A stretch of 64,000 nt of DNA from Serratia rubidaea (GCA_901472405.1 LR590463.1:3224001-3288000), one strand, 5' to 3'. Positions 27,677-38,570 are shown, counted from the stretch's first letter. Numbers and translations are program-made. The notes: a model not told the origin generated them from the letters alone.

Positions 27677-28758
27677 CAGACGTTCCCCCGGTGACGCAGA
27701 ATAATGCTGAGGAAGAACGGCACCCCCACCAGCGAGGTCACGATGCCGACCGGAATAATGATGCCCGGCACCAGGTTTTTCGACGCCACCGAGGCCATCG
27801 ACAGCACCAGTGCGCCGATCAACGCGCTGGCAGGCAGGTAGAAACGGTGATCTTCACCAAAGATCAGACGCGCGATATGCGGCGCCACCAGGCCGATAAA
27901 GCCGATCGGCCCGACAAACGCCACCGCCAGCGCGGAGAGAATGCTGATGCGCAGCAGCGTCGTCAGCCGCAGGCGGCGTACGTCAATGCCGAAGCTGACG
28001 GCGCGGTCTTCACCCAGACGCAGCGCGGTCAGCTTCCAGGAGCTCATCATCGACAGCGGCAGCAGCACGGCGAACACCGCCAGCAGAATGCCCAGTTTTT
28101 CCCATGAGGCGCGCGCCAGGCTGCCCATGGTCCAGAACACCAGCCCCTGCAGCGTATCTTCGCTGGCGATAAACTGCATCATCGACACCAGCGCGTTAAA
28201 GGTGAACACCAGCGCGATGCCGAACAGCACCACGCCGGAGGTCGCCACCCGCGTCCAGCGGGTGATGCCGTCCAGCATCAGCGCCGCCAGCAGCGCGAAG
28301 ATAAACGCGTTGGCTGAAATAAACCACTGGTCCGGGATCCCCGGCACGCCAATGCCGAGCACAATTGCCAGCGCCGCGCCGAAGGCCGCCGCCGACGAGA
28401 CGCCAAGGGTAAAGGGACTTGCCAGCGGGTTGTTCAGGATGGTCTGCATTTCCGCGCCCGCCAGCCCCAGCGCCAGGCCGACCACCACCGCCATCAGCGC
28501 ATACGGCATGCGGATATCCCAGACGATCACCCGCGTGCCGGCATCGGCGCTGGCCGGATGAATCAGCGTCTGCCACAGGCTGGATAAGGACAGGCCGGAC
28601 GGCCCCATGGTGAAATCCAACACCAGCGAAGCCACTATCGCGATCCCCAGCGCGCCCATAATCAATAAACGGTGGCGGAGAATATGCTGATAACGCCCCA
28701 TAACCTGGACGCCGGACTTGCCGCTCGCGTCTGGTAAAGGATCGGTGGTTACGCTCAT
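27676..28758 (-). CDS. Iron-siderophore ABC transporter permease (FecCD family)
   Basis: A 360-residue inner-membrane permease with about nine to ten helices. Family signatures are LGLAGAEMQTILNNPLASPFTLG, and near the C-terminus GFIGLVAPHIARLIFGEDHR, the loop that contacts the ATPase. A single permease probably forms a homodimer, as BtuC does. The cytoplasmic N-terminus (about 30 residues) is longer than usual. The periplasmic binding protein is not encoded next to it. A Fur box lies about 100 bases upstream. Confidence 0.88.
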   Translation of the reverse strand: MSVTTDPLPDASGKSGVQVMGRYQHILRHRLLIMGALGIAIVASLVLDFTMGPSGLSLSSLWQTLIHPASADAGTRVIVWDIRMPYALMAVVVGLALGLAGAEMQTILNNPLASPFTLGVSSAAAFGAALAIVLGIGVPGIPDQWFISANAFIFALLAALMLDGITRWTRVATSGVVLFGIALVFTFNALVSMMQFIASEDTLQGLVFWTMGSLARASWEKLGILLAVFAVLLPLSMMSSWKLTALRLGEDRAVSFGIDVRRLRLTTLLRISILSALAVAFVGPIGFIGLVAPHIARLIFGEDHRFYLPASALIGALVLSMASVASKNLVPGIIIPVGIVTSLVGVPFFLSIILRHRGNV

Positions 28759-28860
28759 GATTTCGGGTACCTGTTACGACGACATCACCGCCCACGGCGG
28801 CGATCATAGATTCTGGAAAGCATCATTGCGGAGATGCAGCGGACGTCAACAATAGAGCAA

Positions 28861-28880
28861 ACGATAATACTTATCAATCA
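28861..28880 (-). promoter_or_regulatory. Putative Fur box of the siderophore ABC operon
   Basis: GATAATACTTATCAAT resembles the Fur consensus (GATAAT-type arms in inverted orientation) and lies about 105 bases upstream of the permease start, so it would couple this operon to iron supply, like cirA. Confidence 0.6.
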
Positions 28881-28965
28881 CGTCGATGACCATGACGTCT
28901 GAGGAGGAATTTGTAACGAGGTATGCATCAGAAAAGGAAAAAACGCCGGCAGGACAGTCAGTAAA

Positions 28966-28992
28966 CCAACGCGACGCATCACGCCGCGTTGG
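28966..28992 (-). terminator. Terminator of lysP
   Basis: CCAACGCG and CGCGTTGG form an eight-pair stem just after the lysP stop. On the minus strand it is followed by TTTAC, a weak U tract. Confidence 0.6.
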
Positions 28993-29002
28993 TCGAACAC
29001 CG

Positions 29003-30475
29003 CTATTTAATCGTCGGGAATTCCATATCGCGGTACTTCACGAAACGGCTGCCGCGCGTCAGCTTATAGCCGAACCAGATGATCAGGAACAGCGGAATGC
29101 CGATATAGGTGGCGGTCACGCCGTACCAGTCAATCTTGTCTTCCAGGAAGGCCTGGTAGTTCTGCCCCAGCGTGATGATCAGGCACAGGATAAAGGCGAA
29201 GACCGGGCCCAGCGGGAAGAAGCCGGAACGGTACGGCAACGCGTTTAAATCATGCCCCTGCAGCATATAGCCGCGGCGGAAGCGGTAGTGGCTGATGGCG
29301 ATCCCCAGCCAGGCGATAAAGCCGGTCATGCCGGAGGTATTGAGCAGCCACAGGTATACCGACTGGTTGCCGAACATGGAGCTCAGGAAGCACAGTGCGG
29401 CCACAACCGTGGTGGCGTACAGCGCGTTGCGCGGCACGCCGCCCTTCGACAGTTTGCCGAAGATGCGCGGCGCCTTGCCCTCGCGCGCCAGGGTAAACAG
29501 CATACGCGTCGACGCGTACATGCCGGAGTTACCCGCCGACAGCACCGCCGTCAGAATAACCGCATTCATCACCGCCGCCGCCGACAGCAGGCCGGCATGC
29601 TGGAACACCAGCGTGAACGGACTGACGCTGATGTCTTTGACATCGTTGCGCAGCAGGCTCGGGTCGGTGTACGGAATAATCAGGCTGATGATCAGGATCG
29701 CAAAGATATAGAACAGCAGAATTCGCCAGAACACCTGACGCACCGCGCGCGGAATGTTTTTCCCCGGGTTTTCTGATTCGCCGGCGGCGATGCCGATCAG
29801 CTCAGTGCCCTGGAACGAGAAGCCGACAATCATCGCCACGCCGATCATCGCTGAGAAACCGCCGGCAAACGGCGCATCGCCGATGCTCCAGTTCTGCCAG
29901 CCGGCATGCTCGCCGCCCTTCAGAATGCCGACAATCATCAGGATGCCGATGATAATAAAGATAATGACGGTGGTGACCTTAATCAGCGAGAACCAATATT
30001 CCGCCTCGCCGAACCCTTTTACGGAGATGTAGTTCAACAGGAACATCACGCCGAGGAACAGCGCGCTCCAGATCCAGCCCGGCGTGTCGGGGAACCAGTA
30101 GCTCATCACCAGCTGTGCGGCCACCAGGTCGACCGCAATGGTCACCGCCCAGTTGTACCAGTAGTTCCACCCCAACGCAAAGCCGAAGCCCTCTTCCACA
30201 TACTTGGCGCCATAGGTGGAAAATGAACCGGCCACCGGCATAAACGCCGCCAGTTCGCCCAGGCTGGTCATCAGGAAGTAGACCATCAGGCCGATCAATG
30301 CATAGGAAAGCAGCGCCCCGCCGGGGCCGGCCTGCGACACGGTGGCGCCGGAGGCGACAAACAGACCGGTACCGATAGAGCCGCCGATGGCAATCATGGT
30401 TAAGTGCCGCGCTTTTAACTCGCGGCGGAGTCCGGGCTGTTGCTGCCCCGATGTTTTTATATCCTGCTGAGCCAT
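29003..30475 (-). CDS. lysP: Lysine-specific permease LysP
   Basis: LysP imports lysine with protons and in E. coli also acts as the lysine co-sensor of CadC. The 490-residue APC-family protein begins with a hydrophilic tail, then RRELKARHLTMIAIGGSIGTGLFVASG, the amino-acid-permease signature. FSFQGTELIGIAAGESENPGK and AGNSGMYASTRMLFTLAREG are also conserved. Twelve helices are visible. I start at the ATG at 30475 (MAQQDIKTSG). The upstream 36 residues of the frame are unlikely coding. The order cirA, lysP, yeiE is as in E. coli. Confidence 0.95.
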   Translation of the reverse strand: MAQQDIKTSGQQQPGLRRELKARHLTMIAIGGSIGTGLFVASGATVSQAGPGGALLSYALIGLMVYFLMTSLGELAAFMPVAGSFSTYGAKYVEEGFGFALGWNYWYNWAVTIAVDLVAAQLVMSYWFPDTPGWIWSALFLGVMFLLNYISVKGFGEAEYWFSLIKVTTVIIFIIIGILMIVGILKGGEHAGWQNWSIGDAPFAGGFSAMIGVAMIVGFSFQGTELIGIAAGESENPGKNIPRAVRQVFWRILLFYIFAILIISLIIPYTDPSLLRNDVKDISVSPFTLVFQHAGLLSAAAVMNAVILTAVLSAGNSGMYASTRMLFTLAREGKAPRIFGKLSKGGVPRNALYATTVVAALCFLSSMFGNQSVYLWLLNTSGMTGFIAWLGIAISHYRFRRGYMLQGHDLNALPYRSGFFPLGPVFAFILCLIITLGQNYQAFLEDKIDWYGVTATYIGIPLFLIIWFGYKLTRGSRFVKYRDMEFPTIK

Positions 30476-30643
30476 TCTTACCCTATCTGCTCGTCCAAAA
30501 ATTGAGGGCGGATTGTAACAAATACCCGCCGGCGCACTAGTAACATTCCAGTGATATAAGATAGCTTCATAATTCAGAGGCAATTATTAGCAACAGCCCT
30601 AATTCCCTGAGTTCCTGTCAGTTATGTGACACAACACAGGTTT

Positions 30644-31522
30644 TTATGCTTCGGCAGGGGGCAAACAGTAGCTGAGAAAACGCTGCAGCGCGTTGGAGAT
30701 ATGTTTCTGGCGATGATGGATCAAATACAGAGTGCGGATCATCGGCGGCAGCGGCACCGACAGCGCCACCAGCGCGCCGCTGTCCAACTGCTCGGCAATC
30801 ACCCGGCGCGACAGACAGCTGATGCCGATACCGTGGCGCACCGCATGTTTAATCGCCTCCGAGTTGCCCAGCTCCATCACCAGTTGGAAATGCGGCAGGT
30901 GCGCCAGCAGCAGATGGTCCAGCACTTCACGCGTGCCCGAACCGCGCTCGCGCAGGATCCACGGCGCCTCGGCCAGCGTCGCCAGCGTGAGCGGCTGTCG
31001 GGTAAGCGGATTATCGGGGGCAGCGAACACCACCAGCTCATCCTCCAGCCAGGGCTGCGTCACCAGCTCCGGCATGTGGCACGGCCCCTCGATCAGCCCC
31101 AGATCGACGCGGAAATCCGCCACCGCGCTAATCACGTCCTGACTGTTGCCGACGTTCAGCTCCAGCGGCGTGGCCGGAAAATCCTGCCGGTAGCGCGCCA
31201 TCATCGCCGGCAGCATATAGTTGCCGATGGTGCTGCTGGCGGCAATGCGCAACGCCCCGCCGTCATGACGAAACAGCTGCTCAATCTCTCCCGCTTGCTC
31301 CAGCAGCGCCAGCGCCTTGGGGTACAGCAGGCGTCCATGCTCATTCAGCACCAGCCGCTTGCCTACCCGATCGAACAGCTGCACGCCAAGTTGCCCTTCC
31401 AGATCGGCCAGCGCGGCGCTCACCGCCGACTGGGACAGCGCCAACACCTGCGATGCCTGCGTCGTGGAGCCGCTTTTCAGCACTTCGGTAAAGACAGCCA
31501 ACTGACGTAAAGTGATATGCAT
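30644..31522 (-). CDS. yeiE: LysR-type regulator YeiE
   Basis: The 292-residue LysR protein has an N-terminal winged HTH ([20 protein letters not shown], then [20 protein letters not shown]) and a substrate-binding co-inducer domain (about 90-285). The E. coli and Salmonella orthologue YeiE has been linked to sulfite defence and to lysP or virulence gene control in other species. The sequence and the position between lysP and yeiH support the name. It reads away from the acyltransferase gene that has been inserted between it and yeiH. Confidence 0.92.
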   Translation of the reverse strand: MHITLRQLAVFTEVLKSGSTTQASQVLALSQSAVSAALADLEGQLGVQLFDRVGKRLVLNEHGRLLYPKALALLEQAGEIEQLFRHDGGALRIAASSTIGNYMLPAMMARYRQDFPATPLELNVGNSQDVISAVADFRVDLGLIEGPCHMPELVTQPWLEDELVVFAAPDNPLTRQPLTLATLAEAPWILRERGSGTREVLDHLLLAHLPHFQLVMELGNSEAIKHAVRHGIGISCLSRRVIAEQLDSGALVALSVPLPPMIRTLYLIHHRQKHISNALQRFLSYCLPPAEA

Positions 31523-31746
31523 AACGGTCTCAGTACAATAATGGAGGGAGCAAACGGCTAAAACAGACGCATAACCTTACCGCAGCCTGACGGATTCGCA
31601 AACCCGATCTTGCCGCATCGGCGTCGGGCAGACTGAGCTTAATCCTATTTTGCGCATTATCACGCTCAATCGGCTGTAGCGCCCTTCAAATAATGTTAAC
31701 GATTTGCTTATACTTTCGCATCATTTTGCTTACTTTAGGTGGGATT

Positions 31747-33639
31747 GTGAAATATAGAGCAGATATCGACGGGTTACGGGCGCTCGCCGTTCTGCCGGTC
31801 ATCGCATACCATATGGGATTTCCCGGCATTCCCGGCGGATTTACCGGTGTTGATATATTTTTTGTAATATCCGGCTATTTAATTTCCGGCATTATCTTTC
31901 AGGAATATATTAAGGGTGACTTTTCCTACGTAGACTTTTATAAACGCCGCAGCTTAAGGATTCTCCCACCATTATTCGTCGTTTTACTCGTCACGCTGGT
32001 TATCGGTTACCATATACTGCTTCCCGTGCAGGTCGCCGAACTGGGAAAAAGCGCACTGGCCACCACGTTATTTTCCTCCAACTTTTTCTTCTTTAGCCAA
32101 ACCGGTTACTTCGACGGGCCGGCAGAATTAAAACCGCTGTTGCATACCTGGTCTCTGGCGGTTGAAGAGCAGTTTTATATCCTGTTCCCGATTATTCTGT
32201 TTACCGCATTAAAATTCTTCCGCAACCGCACCACGCTGATGATTGTGCTGATTATCATCGGCTCATTTATGCTCAGCCTGCTGGGATTGAAGTTCCAGCC
32301 AAGCATGACATTTTATATGCTGCCGACCCGCGCCTGGGAATTGGCGCTCGGCGCTCTGTTGGCGGTGGGTGGACTGGAGCAGTCCGCATTGCTGAAAAAA
32401 TCCGCAACCCGCCACGGCTTGAGTCTGTTGGGGTTGGCGCTGATCGTATTTGGCTTCCTGTGGCTGGACACCACCAAAAAATTCCCGTCGTATAATGCCC
32501 TTTACCCTTGCGTGGGTGCATTTCTGATTATTCTTTCCGGCCGTGATGCCATTATCAACAAGATCCTGGCGTTCAAGCCGATTGTCTATATTGGCATGAT
32601 CTCCTACTGCCTGTATCTCTGGCACTGGCCGATTATCGTCTATACCAATATCCTGTTTGACGGCGCGCTGTGGCAGAAAAGCCTGCTGGTGCTTTCCAGC
32701 ACCTTTATTCTGGCAATCGCCTCCCGCTATCTGATCGAAATTCCGTTCCGCTATAAGCTGAAAAACGTGCCGTCAAAACGTATTGTTACCGCCTCGGCCG
32801 CCAGCGTGGTGCTTGCCGCCTCGCTGACGTCAGTCATCGGCTACTGGCAATATGACAACGGCAGTTTCTCCGAGAACTCATTAAAAATTGCCGATTACAT
32901 TAATTACCGCACCACCGATGAGTACAATTACCAGTACCGCTTTGGCGAATGCTTTATTAATGGCGAAGTCGGCGCATCGGGCACTTACAGTAAAGAGCAC
33001 TGCCTGAAACTGTCCGACACGAAGAAGAATTTTGTGTTAATTGGCGACAGCCATGGCGCCCACCTGTGGCGCGCCATCAGCCTGGCGGCGGGCGAAAACG
33101 TCAACCTGATGCAGGCCACCGCTTCCGGCTGCAAACCGGTCACCGAACAAAAGTTCAGCAACCGCTGCACCGCCATTATGGACTATGTCTACAAAGAGTT
33201 GCTTATCAAGCATAAGATCGACGGCGTTATCGTCTCTGCACGCTGGAATGAATACGACAAACCGGCGCTGATCAAGACTATCAACTACCTGAAGCAGCAC
33301 ACCAAAAACTTCTACATCCTGGGGCCGACCGTCGAGTATAAAGGGCCGCTGCCGGAACTGCTGGCCTATCAGGAAAATGGCGATCCGGCGCTGGCCAGCC
33401 GCTCCGTCGTAAAAAGCCGTAAACTGATGGACAGTGAACTCAAAGCCCTGTCTAGTTCGATGAAAACCAACTACATCTCGGTTTACGATTTAGTCTGTCC
33501 GGGGGATCGCTGCCTGGAAATGACCACCAGCGGCCAGCCTGCCGCCTTCGATTACGGCCATTTCACCCTGAGCGGAGCAAACTACGTCGCGAAGGGGATT
33601 GTCGAACAGCTCAATACGCATCACTTCTTTTCCCCGTAG
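31747..33639 (+). CDS. Acyltransferase 3 / SGNH family (OafA-like) O-acyltransferase
   Basis: A 630-residue membrane O-acyltransferase. The N-terminal part (1-345) is an acyltransferase-3 domain with about ten helices and the typical opening YRADIDGLRALAVLPVIAYH, then FVISGYLISGII and the conserved HTWSLAVEEQFYILFP. The C-terminal periplasmic part (about 400-630) is an SGNH domain: FVLIGDSHGAHLW supplies the nucleophile Ser, and FDYGHFTLSGANYVA the Asp/His pair. Such proteins acetylate lipopolysaccharide O-antigen or other glycans. I chose GTG at 31747, preceded by AGGTGGG. The gene is more AT-rich than its neighbours and is not at this place in E. coli, which suggests acquisition. Confidence 0.9.
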   Translation: MKYRADIDGLRALAVLPVIAYHMGFPGIPGGFTGVDIFFVISGYLISGIIFQEYIKGDFSYVDFYKRRSLRILPPLFVVLLVTLVIGYHILLPVQVAELGKSALATTLFSSNFFFFSQTGYFDGPAELKPLLHTWSLAVEEQFYILFPIILFTALKFFRNRTTLMIVLIIIGSFMLSLLGLKFQPSMTFYMLPTRAWELALGALLAVGGLEQSALLKKSATRHGLSLLGLALIVFGFLWLDTTKKFPSYNALYPCVGAFLIILSGRDAIINKILAFKPIVYIGMISYCLYLWHWPIIVYTNILFDGALWQKSLLVLSSTFILAIASRYLIEIPFRYKLKNVPSKRIVTASAASVVLAASLTSVIGYWQYDNGSFSENSLKIADYINYRTTDEYNYQYRFGECFINGEVGASGTYSKEHCLKLSDTKKNFVLIGDSHGAHLWRAISLAAGENVNLMQATASGCKPVTEQKFSNRCTAIMDYVYKELLIKHKIDGVIVSARWNEYDKPALIKTINYLKQHTKNFYILGPTVEYKGPLPELLAYQENGDPALASRSVVKSRKLMDSELKALSSSMKTNYISVYDLVCPGDRCLEMTTSGQPAAFDYGHFTLSGANYVAKGIVEQLNTHHFFSP

Positions 33640-33654
33640 TCCGGGGCAGCAACC

Positions 33655-33682
33655 GGGGCCGCACATCGTGCGGCCCTTTTTA
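33655..33682 (+). terminator. Terminator of the acyltransferase gene
   Basis: GGGCCGCAC pairs with GTGCGGCCC around ATC, followed by TTTTTATTT, about 20 bases after the stop. Confidence 0.92.
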
Positions 33683-33784
33683 TTTACCACTTATTCAGAT
33701 TAATTATAACCATATAATCAATTTCTCTTTTATAGCGCCACGCCCTACTCTTGTCCGCAGCAAATGAGAGAAAGGATTTGAGCA

Positions 33785-34864
33785 ATGGCGACTGAAACAA
33801 CCACAACAACCTACCCCGAACGGCGCTTTCCGTTATTCGGCCTGCCGCGTCTGCTGGCCGGGCTGGCGCTGACCGCCGCGCTGACCGCGCTCGCCATCTG
33901 GGCGGGCGAGGTGCCCTGGATTGCCGGGCTGGGCCTCGGCGCGCTGACGCTGGCGATCCTGTTCGGCATCGTGGTGGGCAATACGCTGTACCCCTGGCTG
34001 CAGCCAAGCTGCCACGCCGGCGTACAGCTGGCGAAACAGCGCCTGTTGCGGCTGGGTATTATCCTGTACGGCTTTCGTTTGACCTTTCAGCAAATCGCCG
34101 ACGTCGGCGCCACCGGCATTGTGATCGATGCGCTGACGCTGAGCAGCACCTTTCTGCTGGCCTGCTGGCTGGGTAAAAAGGTGTTCGGCATCGACAGCCA
34201 GACCGCCATGCTGATCGGCGCCGGCAGCAGCATCTGCGGCGCGGCGGCGGTGATGGCCACCGAGCCGGTGCTGAAAGCCGAGTCCAGCAAGGTGGCGGTG
34301 GCGGTCTCTACCGTCGTGGTGTTCGGCACGCTGGCGATCTTCGCCTACCCGTGGCTGTATCATTTAAACCTGCAGTACCAGTGGCTGCCGTTCGATCAGG
34401 AAACCTTCGGCATCTATACCGGCTCGACCATTCATGAGGTGGCGCAGGTGGTGGCCGCCGGCCATGCCATCGGCCCGGACGCCGAAAACGCCGCGGTGAT
34501 CGCCAAAATGATCCGCGTGATGATGCTGGCCCCGTTCCTGCTGCTGCTGTCAGGCTATATCAGCCGCGGCAGCGGCGCCGGCAAAGCGGAAAAGTCCGCC
34601 ATCACCATCCCGTGGTTCGCCGTGCTGTTTATCGCCGTCGCCGGGTTCAACTCCTTTAACCTGCTGCCGGCCGCGCTGGTGCAGCAGCTGATTACCGCCG
34701 ACACCTGGATGCTGGCGATGGCAATGGCGGCGCTGGGCCTGACCACCCATATCAGCGCCGTGCGTCAGGCGGGGGTCAAACCGATTCTGCTGGCGACCCT
34801 GCTGTTTATCTGGCTGATTGTCGGCGGCGGCGTGATTAACCAGGCCGTGCAACATCTGTTCTAA
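33785..34864 (+). CDS. yeiH: UPF0324 family inner membrane protein YeiH
   Basis: The 359-residue protein has about ten to eleven helices and belongs to UPF0324 (YeiH/YadS-like putative anion or sulfonate transporters). Conserved blocks include [38 protein letters not shown] and [17 protein letters not shown]. The function is not established. The YeiE link suggests a sulfite-related role (inference). Translation starts at ATG 33785 after GAGAAAGGA. A hairpin at 34876-34898 lies downstream. Confidence 0.92.
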   Translation: MATETTTTTYPERRFPLFGLPRLLAGLALTAALTALAIWAGEVPWIAGLGLGALTLAILFGIVVGNTLYPWLQPSCHAGVQLAKQRLLRLGIILYGFRLTFQQIADVGATGIVIDALTLSSTFLLACWLGKKVFGIDSQTAMLIGAGSSICGAAAVMATEPVLKAESSKVAVAVSTVVVFGTLAIFAYPWLYHLNLQYQWLPFDQETFGIYTGSTIHEVAQVVAAGHAIGPDAENAAVIAKMIRVMMLAPFLLLLSGYISRGSGAGKAEKSAITIPWFAVLFIAVAGFNSFNLLPAALVQQLITADTWMLAMAMAALGLTTHISAVRQAGVKPILLATLLFIWLIVGGGVINQAVQHLF

Positions 34865-34875
34865 TCTCCCCCCTT

Positions 34876-34898
34876 GCAGGCCCGTCATTCGGGCCTGC
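34876..34898 (+). terminator. Hairpin downstream of yeiH
   Basis: GCAGGCCCG and CGGGCCTGC form a perfect nine-pair stem with a five-base loop 11 bases after the yeiH stop. There is no T run, so termination may need other factors. Confidence 0.5.
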
Positions 34899-35022
34899 CC
34901 GCTTCCCGCCATTCAAACCGCCGCCCATCAATGCCATAATGACCAGGCGATACCCTCGCAGGTTCGACCGCTTCGTTCAGGAGACGGCAGCAGCCGGCGC
35001 GGGTTAACACAGGAGATTGCAA

Positions 35023-35860
35023 ATGAAGTTTGTCGGTGCACATGTCAGCGCGTCAGGCGGCGTGATCAGGCGGTTATCCGCGCACACGAACTGGAGGCGA
35101 CCGCGTTCGCCCTGTTCACCAAAAATCAGCGTCAATGGAAAGCAGCGCCATTGTCTGCCGAGGTTATTGATAAGTTTAAAAGCGCCTGCGCGCGTTATGG
35201 CTACGGCCCGGGGCAGATCCTGCCGCACGACAGCTATCTGATTAACCTGGGGCACCCGCTGGCGGAAGCGCTGGAGAAGTCCCGCGCGGCGTTTCTCGAC
35301 GAAATGCAGCGCTGCGAACAGCTGGGGCTGACGCTGCTGAACTTCCACCCCGGCAGCCACCTGATGCAGATCGATGAAGACAAGTGTCTGGCGCGCATTG
35401 CCGAATCCATCAATATCGTGCTGGATCAGACCGAAGGCGTGACCGCGGTGATTGAGAACACCGCCGGCCAGGGCAGCAACCTGGGCTTTAAGTTCGAGCA
35501 TCTGGCGGCGATTATCGACGGCGTGGAAGACAAAAGCCGCGTGGGCGTCTGTATTGATACCTGCCACGCCTTCGCCGCCGGCTATGACCTGCGCAGTGAA
35601 GAGGCGTGCGAACACACCTTTAAGCAGCTGGCGAGGTCGTCGGCTTCAACTACCTACGCGGCATGCACCTGAACGATGCGAAAAGCGAGTTCAACAGCCG
35701 CGTCGACCGTCACCACAGCCTGGGTGAAGGCAATATCGGCAAAACGGTGTTCAGCTATATCATGCGCGATGCGCGCTTCGATAATATTCCGCTGATCCTC
35801 GAAACCGTCAATCCGGATATCTGGGCGGAAGAGATCGCCTGGCTGAAAGCCCAGCAGTAG
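35023..35860 (+). CDS. nfo: Endonuclease IV
   Basis: Nfo is the AP endonuclease and 3'-repair diesterase of base excision repair, with a trinuclear zinc site in a TIM barrel. The metal-site blocks are present: [13 protein letters not shown] at the start, [57 protein letters not shown] and [15 protein letters not shown]. The corrected length is 279 residues (285 in E. coli). Two breaks: a lost G near 35063 (GTG-GAT-CAG expected) and a lost G near 35633 (GCG-GAG-GTC). The start is ATG 35023 with AGGAGA upstream. Confidence 0.95.
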
Positions 35861-35873
35861 CCGGGCGCGGGGA

Positions 35874-35907
35874 TAAAAAAACCGGAGCCAAAGGCTCCGG
35901 TTTTTTA
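35874..35907. terminator. Bidirectional terminator between nfo and fruA
   Basis: AAAAAACCGGAGCC and GGCTCCGGTTTTTT form a perfect stem around AAA between two convergent genes, with U tracts on both strands. Confidence 0.95.
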
Positions 35908-35925
35908 TTGCTGCCGATGTGTGGC

Positions 35926-37624
35926 TCAGGCTTCCGCCGGCGCCGTCGCGTCGGCGCGTTTAACCAGCGCATAGCCACGCCCGCCAGCAGCGTACCGGCG
36001 ACAATCGCCAGCAGGTACATCAGCACCGGTGAAATCGCTCCCGGGATCAGCAGCACAAACAGGCCGCCGTGCGGCGCCATCAGCTTGGCGCCGAACATCA
36101 TCGACAGCGCGCCGGTCAGCGCACCGCCGGCGATGCAGCACGGCAGGACGCGCATCGGGTCGCGCGCCGCAAACGGAATCGCCCCTTCGCTGATAAAGCA
36201 CAGCCCCAGCACCAGCGCCGCCTTGCCGCCTTCCTGCTGCGACTTGTCAAATTTACGCCGCGCCAGCAGGGTCGCCAGCCCCATCGCCAGCGGTGGCACC
36301 ATGCCCGCCGCCATAATCGCCGCCATCGGCGCATAGACGGAGGAGCTCAGCAGCGCTACGCCAAAGGCGTAAGCCGCCTTGTTGACCGGGCCGCCCATAT
36401 CGGTGCACATCATCGCGCCCAGGATCGCCCCCAGCAGTACCGCATTCGCCGTACCCAGCGACTGCAGCCAGTGGGTCAGGCCTTCCATGATTCTGGCGAC
36501 CGGCGTACCGACCACATAGATCATCACCAGGCCGGTGATCAGGCTGGCAAACAGCGGAATAATCAGGATCGGCTTCAGCGCTTCCATACTCGACGGCAGA
36601 CGCAGTTTGCCGCTGATGGCCTTGGCGACATAGCCCGCCAGGAAACCGGCGATAATCCCGCCGAGGAAGCCGGCGTTGGTGCTGACCGCCAGCATGCCGC
36701 CGATCAGGCCGGCGTCAGGCCCGGACGGTCGGCGATGGAGAAGGCGATATAGCCGGCCAGCACCGGCACCATCAGCGCCAGGGCTGAACCGCCGCCGATC
36801 TGCATCAGCGCCGCCGCCAGAGTGCCCTTCTCTTCAAAGGCCTTGATGCCGAACATAAAGGACAGCGCGATACACAGGCCGCCCGCCACCACCATCGGCA
36901 GCATATAGGAGACCCCGGTCAGCAGATGACGATACGGTCCGTTGTTCTCTTTTTTCTTCGCCGCGGCCGGCGCAGCGCCGCTTTTCGACGGCTGGAACAC
37001 CTCCGCCTCCGCCAGCGCCTTGTCCAGCTCCTGCGCGGTCTTTTTCAGCGCCAGTCCGGTGGTGGTGCGGTACATCGGCTTGCCGGCGAACTTGTCCAAA
37101 TCCACTTCGATATCGGCGGCCACCAGCACCAGATCCGCCTCGGCCACCTCTTCCGGCGTAATAGCGTTGCCGGCGCCGACGGAGCCGCGGGTTTCCACTT
37201 TCACCCACCAGCCGCGCTTTTTCGCTTCGCTTTCAATCGCCTCGGCGGCCATAAAGGTGTGCGCCACGCCGGTCGGGCAGGCGGTCACCGCCACAATGCG
37301 TTTCGGCCCGGCGGCCGGCGTCGCAGCCGTTGCCGCTGCCGGCGCTACGGCCGGCGCCTGATACGGCGCCGCGTCGCGTTTGGCCTGCGCCAGGAAGGCG
37401 TCGGCATCGCGCACCGCGTGCTCAACGTCGCCCAGATACACGGCCTTGCCGCTCAGCGCTTCGTCCGCCGGCACGGCTGCGCCGGCGACGACCACCAACT
37501 CGGCCTCCGCCGGTGCGTCAACCAACTGCAGGCCGGCCTTGGCCGCCGCAGCGCTGAGCATGCGCTGCGCCAGATGTCCGCGCGCCTGCCCTTGGGAACT
37601 GTCAATGATCAGCAGCGTTTTCAT
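35926..37624 (-). CDS. fruA: Fructose-specific PTS enzyme IIB'BC (FruA)
   Basis: FruA imports fructose and phosphorylates it to fructose 1-phosphate. The order is: N-terminal IIB' domain (1-100), a linker rich in Ala and Pro, the IIB domain with the phosphorylated Cys in VTACPTGVAHTFMAAEAIE, and the membrane IIC domain (from about 225). IIC motifs include LTGVSYMLPMVVAGGL, MMCTDMGGPVNKAAYAFG and EGAIPFAARDPMRVLPCC. The corrected length is 566 residues. Two breaks: near 36703 (a GG that should be GGG) and near 35972 (a lost T in GCT-TAT). It is the last gene of fruBKA, 11 bases after fruK. Confidence 0.95.
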
Positions 37625-37635
37625 TCTGCCTCCTG

Positions 37636-38570
37636 CTATTGATTAAAAGGTTTCAGGTCGACGCGCGCCATCATCGCGGCCAACTGCGGACGGTCGGTGA
37701 TGCCTACATTGCTCTGGCTAACGGCCAGGGCGGCGACCGCGGTCGCCAGGCGCAGGGTATGCTCGCTGGATTCACGCATCAGCAGGCCGTAGATCAGCCG
37801 CCGACCATCGAGTCGCCGGCACCGACGGTGCTGACCACTTCGCAGGACGGCGGCTTGGCGATCCATTCACCGGAGGCGTTCACCCACAGCGCCCCTTCGG
37901 CGCGAGGGAAATCACTACGTGGGCGATGCCCTGATCGCGCAGCGCATGCGCCGCCTCCACCACATCCTTCAGCGTCGGCAGCGGACGGCCGGCCAAATCT
38001 CCAGCTCGCGGCGGTTAGGCTTCACCAGCCATGGCGCGGCTTTCAGCCCGGCCACCAGCGCCTCGCGGCTGCTGTCGAAAATGATGCACGGACACTGGGC
38101 GCGCAGGCGGTCATCCAGTCGGTAAAGGCTTCCGGCGCCACGCCGGCCGGCAGGCTGCCGCTGACCGCCACCATATCGAACTGGCCGAGCCAGCTCAGGG
38201 AATCCGAGACGAAACGCTCCCAGTCCTGCGGCGATACCTCAAACCCGGAAAAGTTAAAATCGGTCACTTCGCCGTCTTTTTCCGTCAGCTTGACGTTGAT
38301 GCGGGTGCGCCCCGGCACCACCTGGAAACGGTTGGCAATGCCCAGATCGCTGAACAGCAGTTGGAAACCGTCCTGATTATCTTTGCCGAGGAACCCGCCG
38401 ACGGTGACGTCGATGCCCAATCCTTCAATACCTTGGCCACGTTAATGCCTTTGCCGCGGCGTGCAGACCGGCGGTTTTCACCCGGTTGACTTCGCCGCGC
38501 TCAATCTCGGGGCAAAAGCCACCAGATCGTAAGCCGGGTTTAACGTAATGGTTGCTACTCTTCTGCTCAT
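37636..38570 (-). CDS. fruK: 1-phosphofructokinase FruK
   Basis: FruK phosphorylates fructose 1-phosphate to fructose 1,6-bisphosphate (PfkB/ribokinase family). The start [17 protein letters not shown] at ATG 38570 overlaps the fruB stop (ATGA). Recognisable blocks: [58 protein letters not shown], and at the end [20 protein letters not shown]. The anion-hole region around [12 protein letters not shown] can be rebuilt near 37800. The span holds several single-base losses (near 38508, 38460, 38420, 38095, 37995, 37905 and 37800), mostly in GG or CC pairs. Restoring them gives about 312 residues, as in E. coli. Confidence 0.93.
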
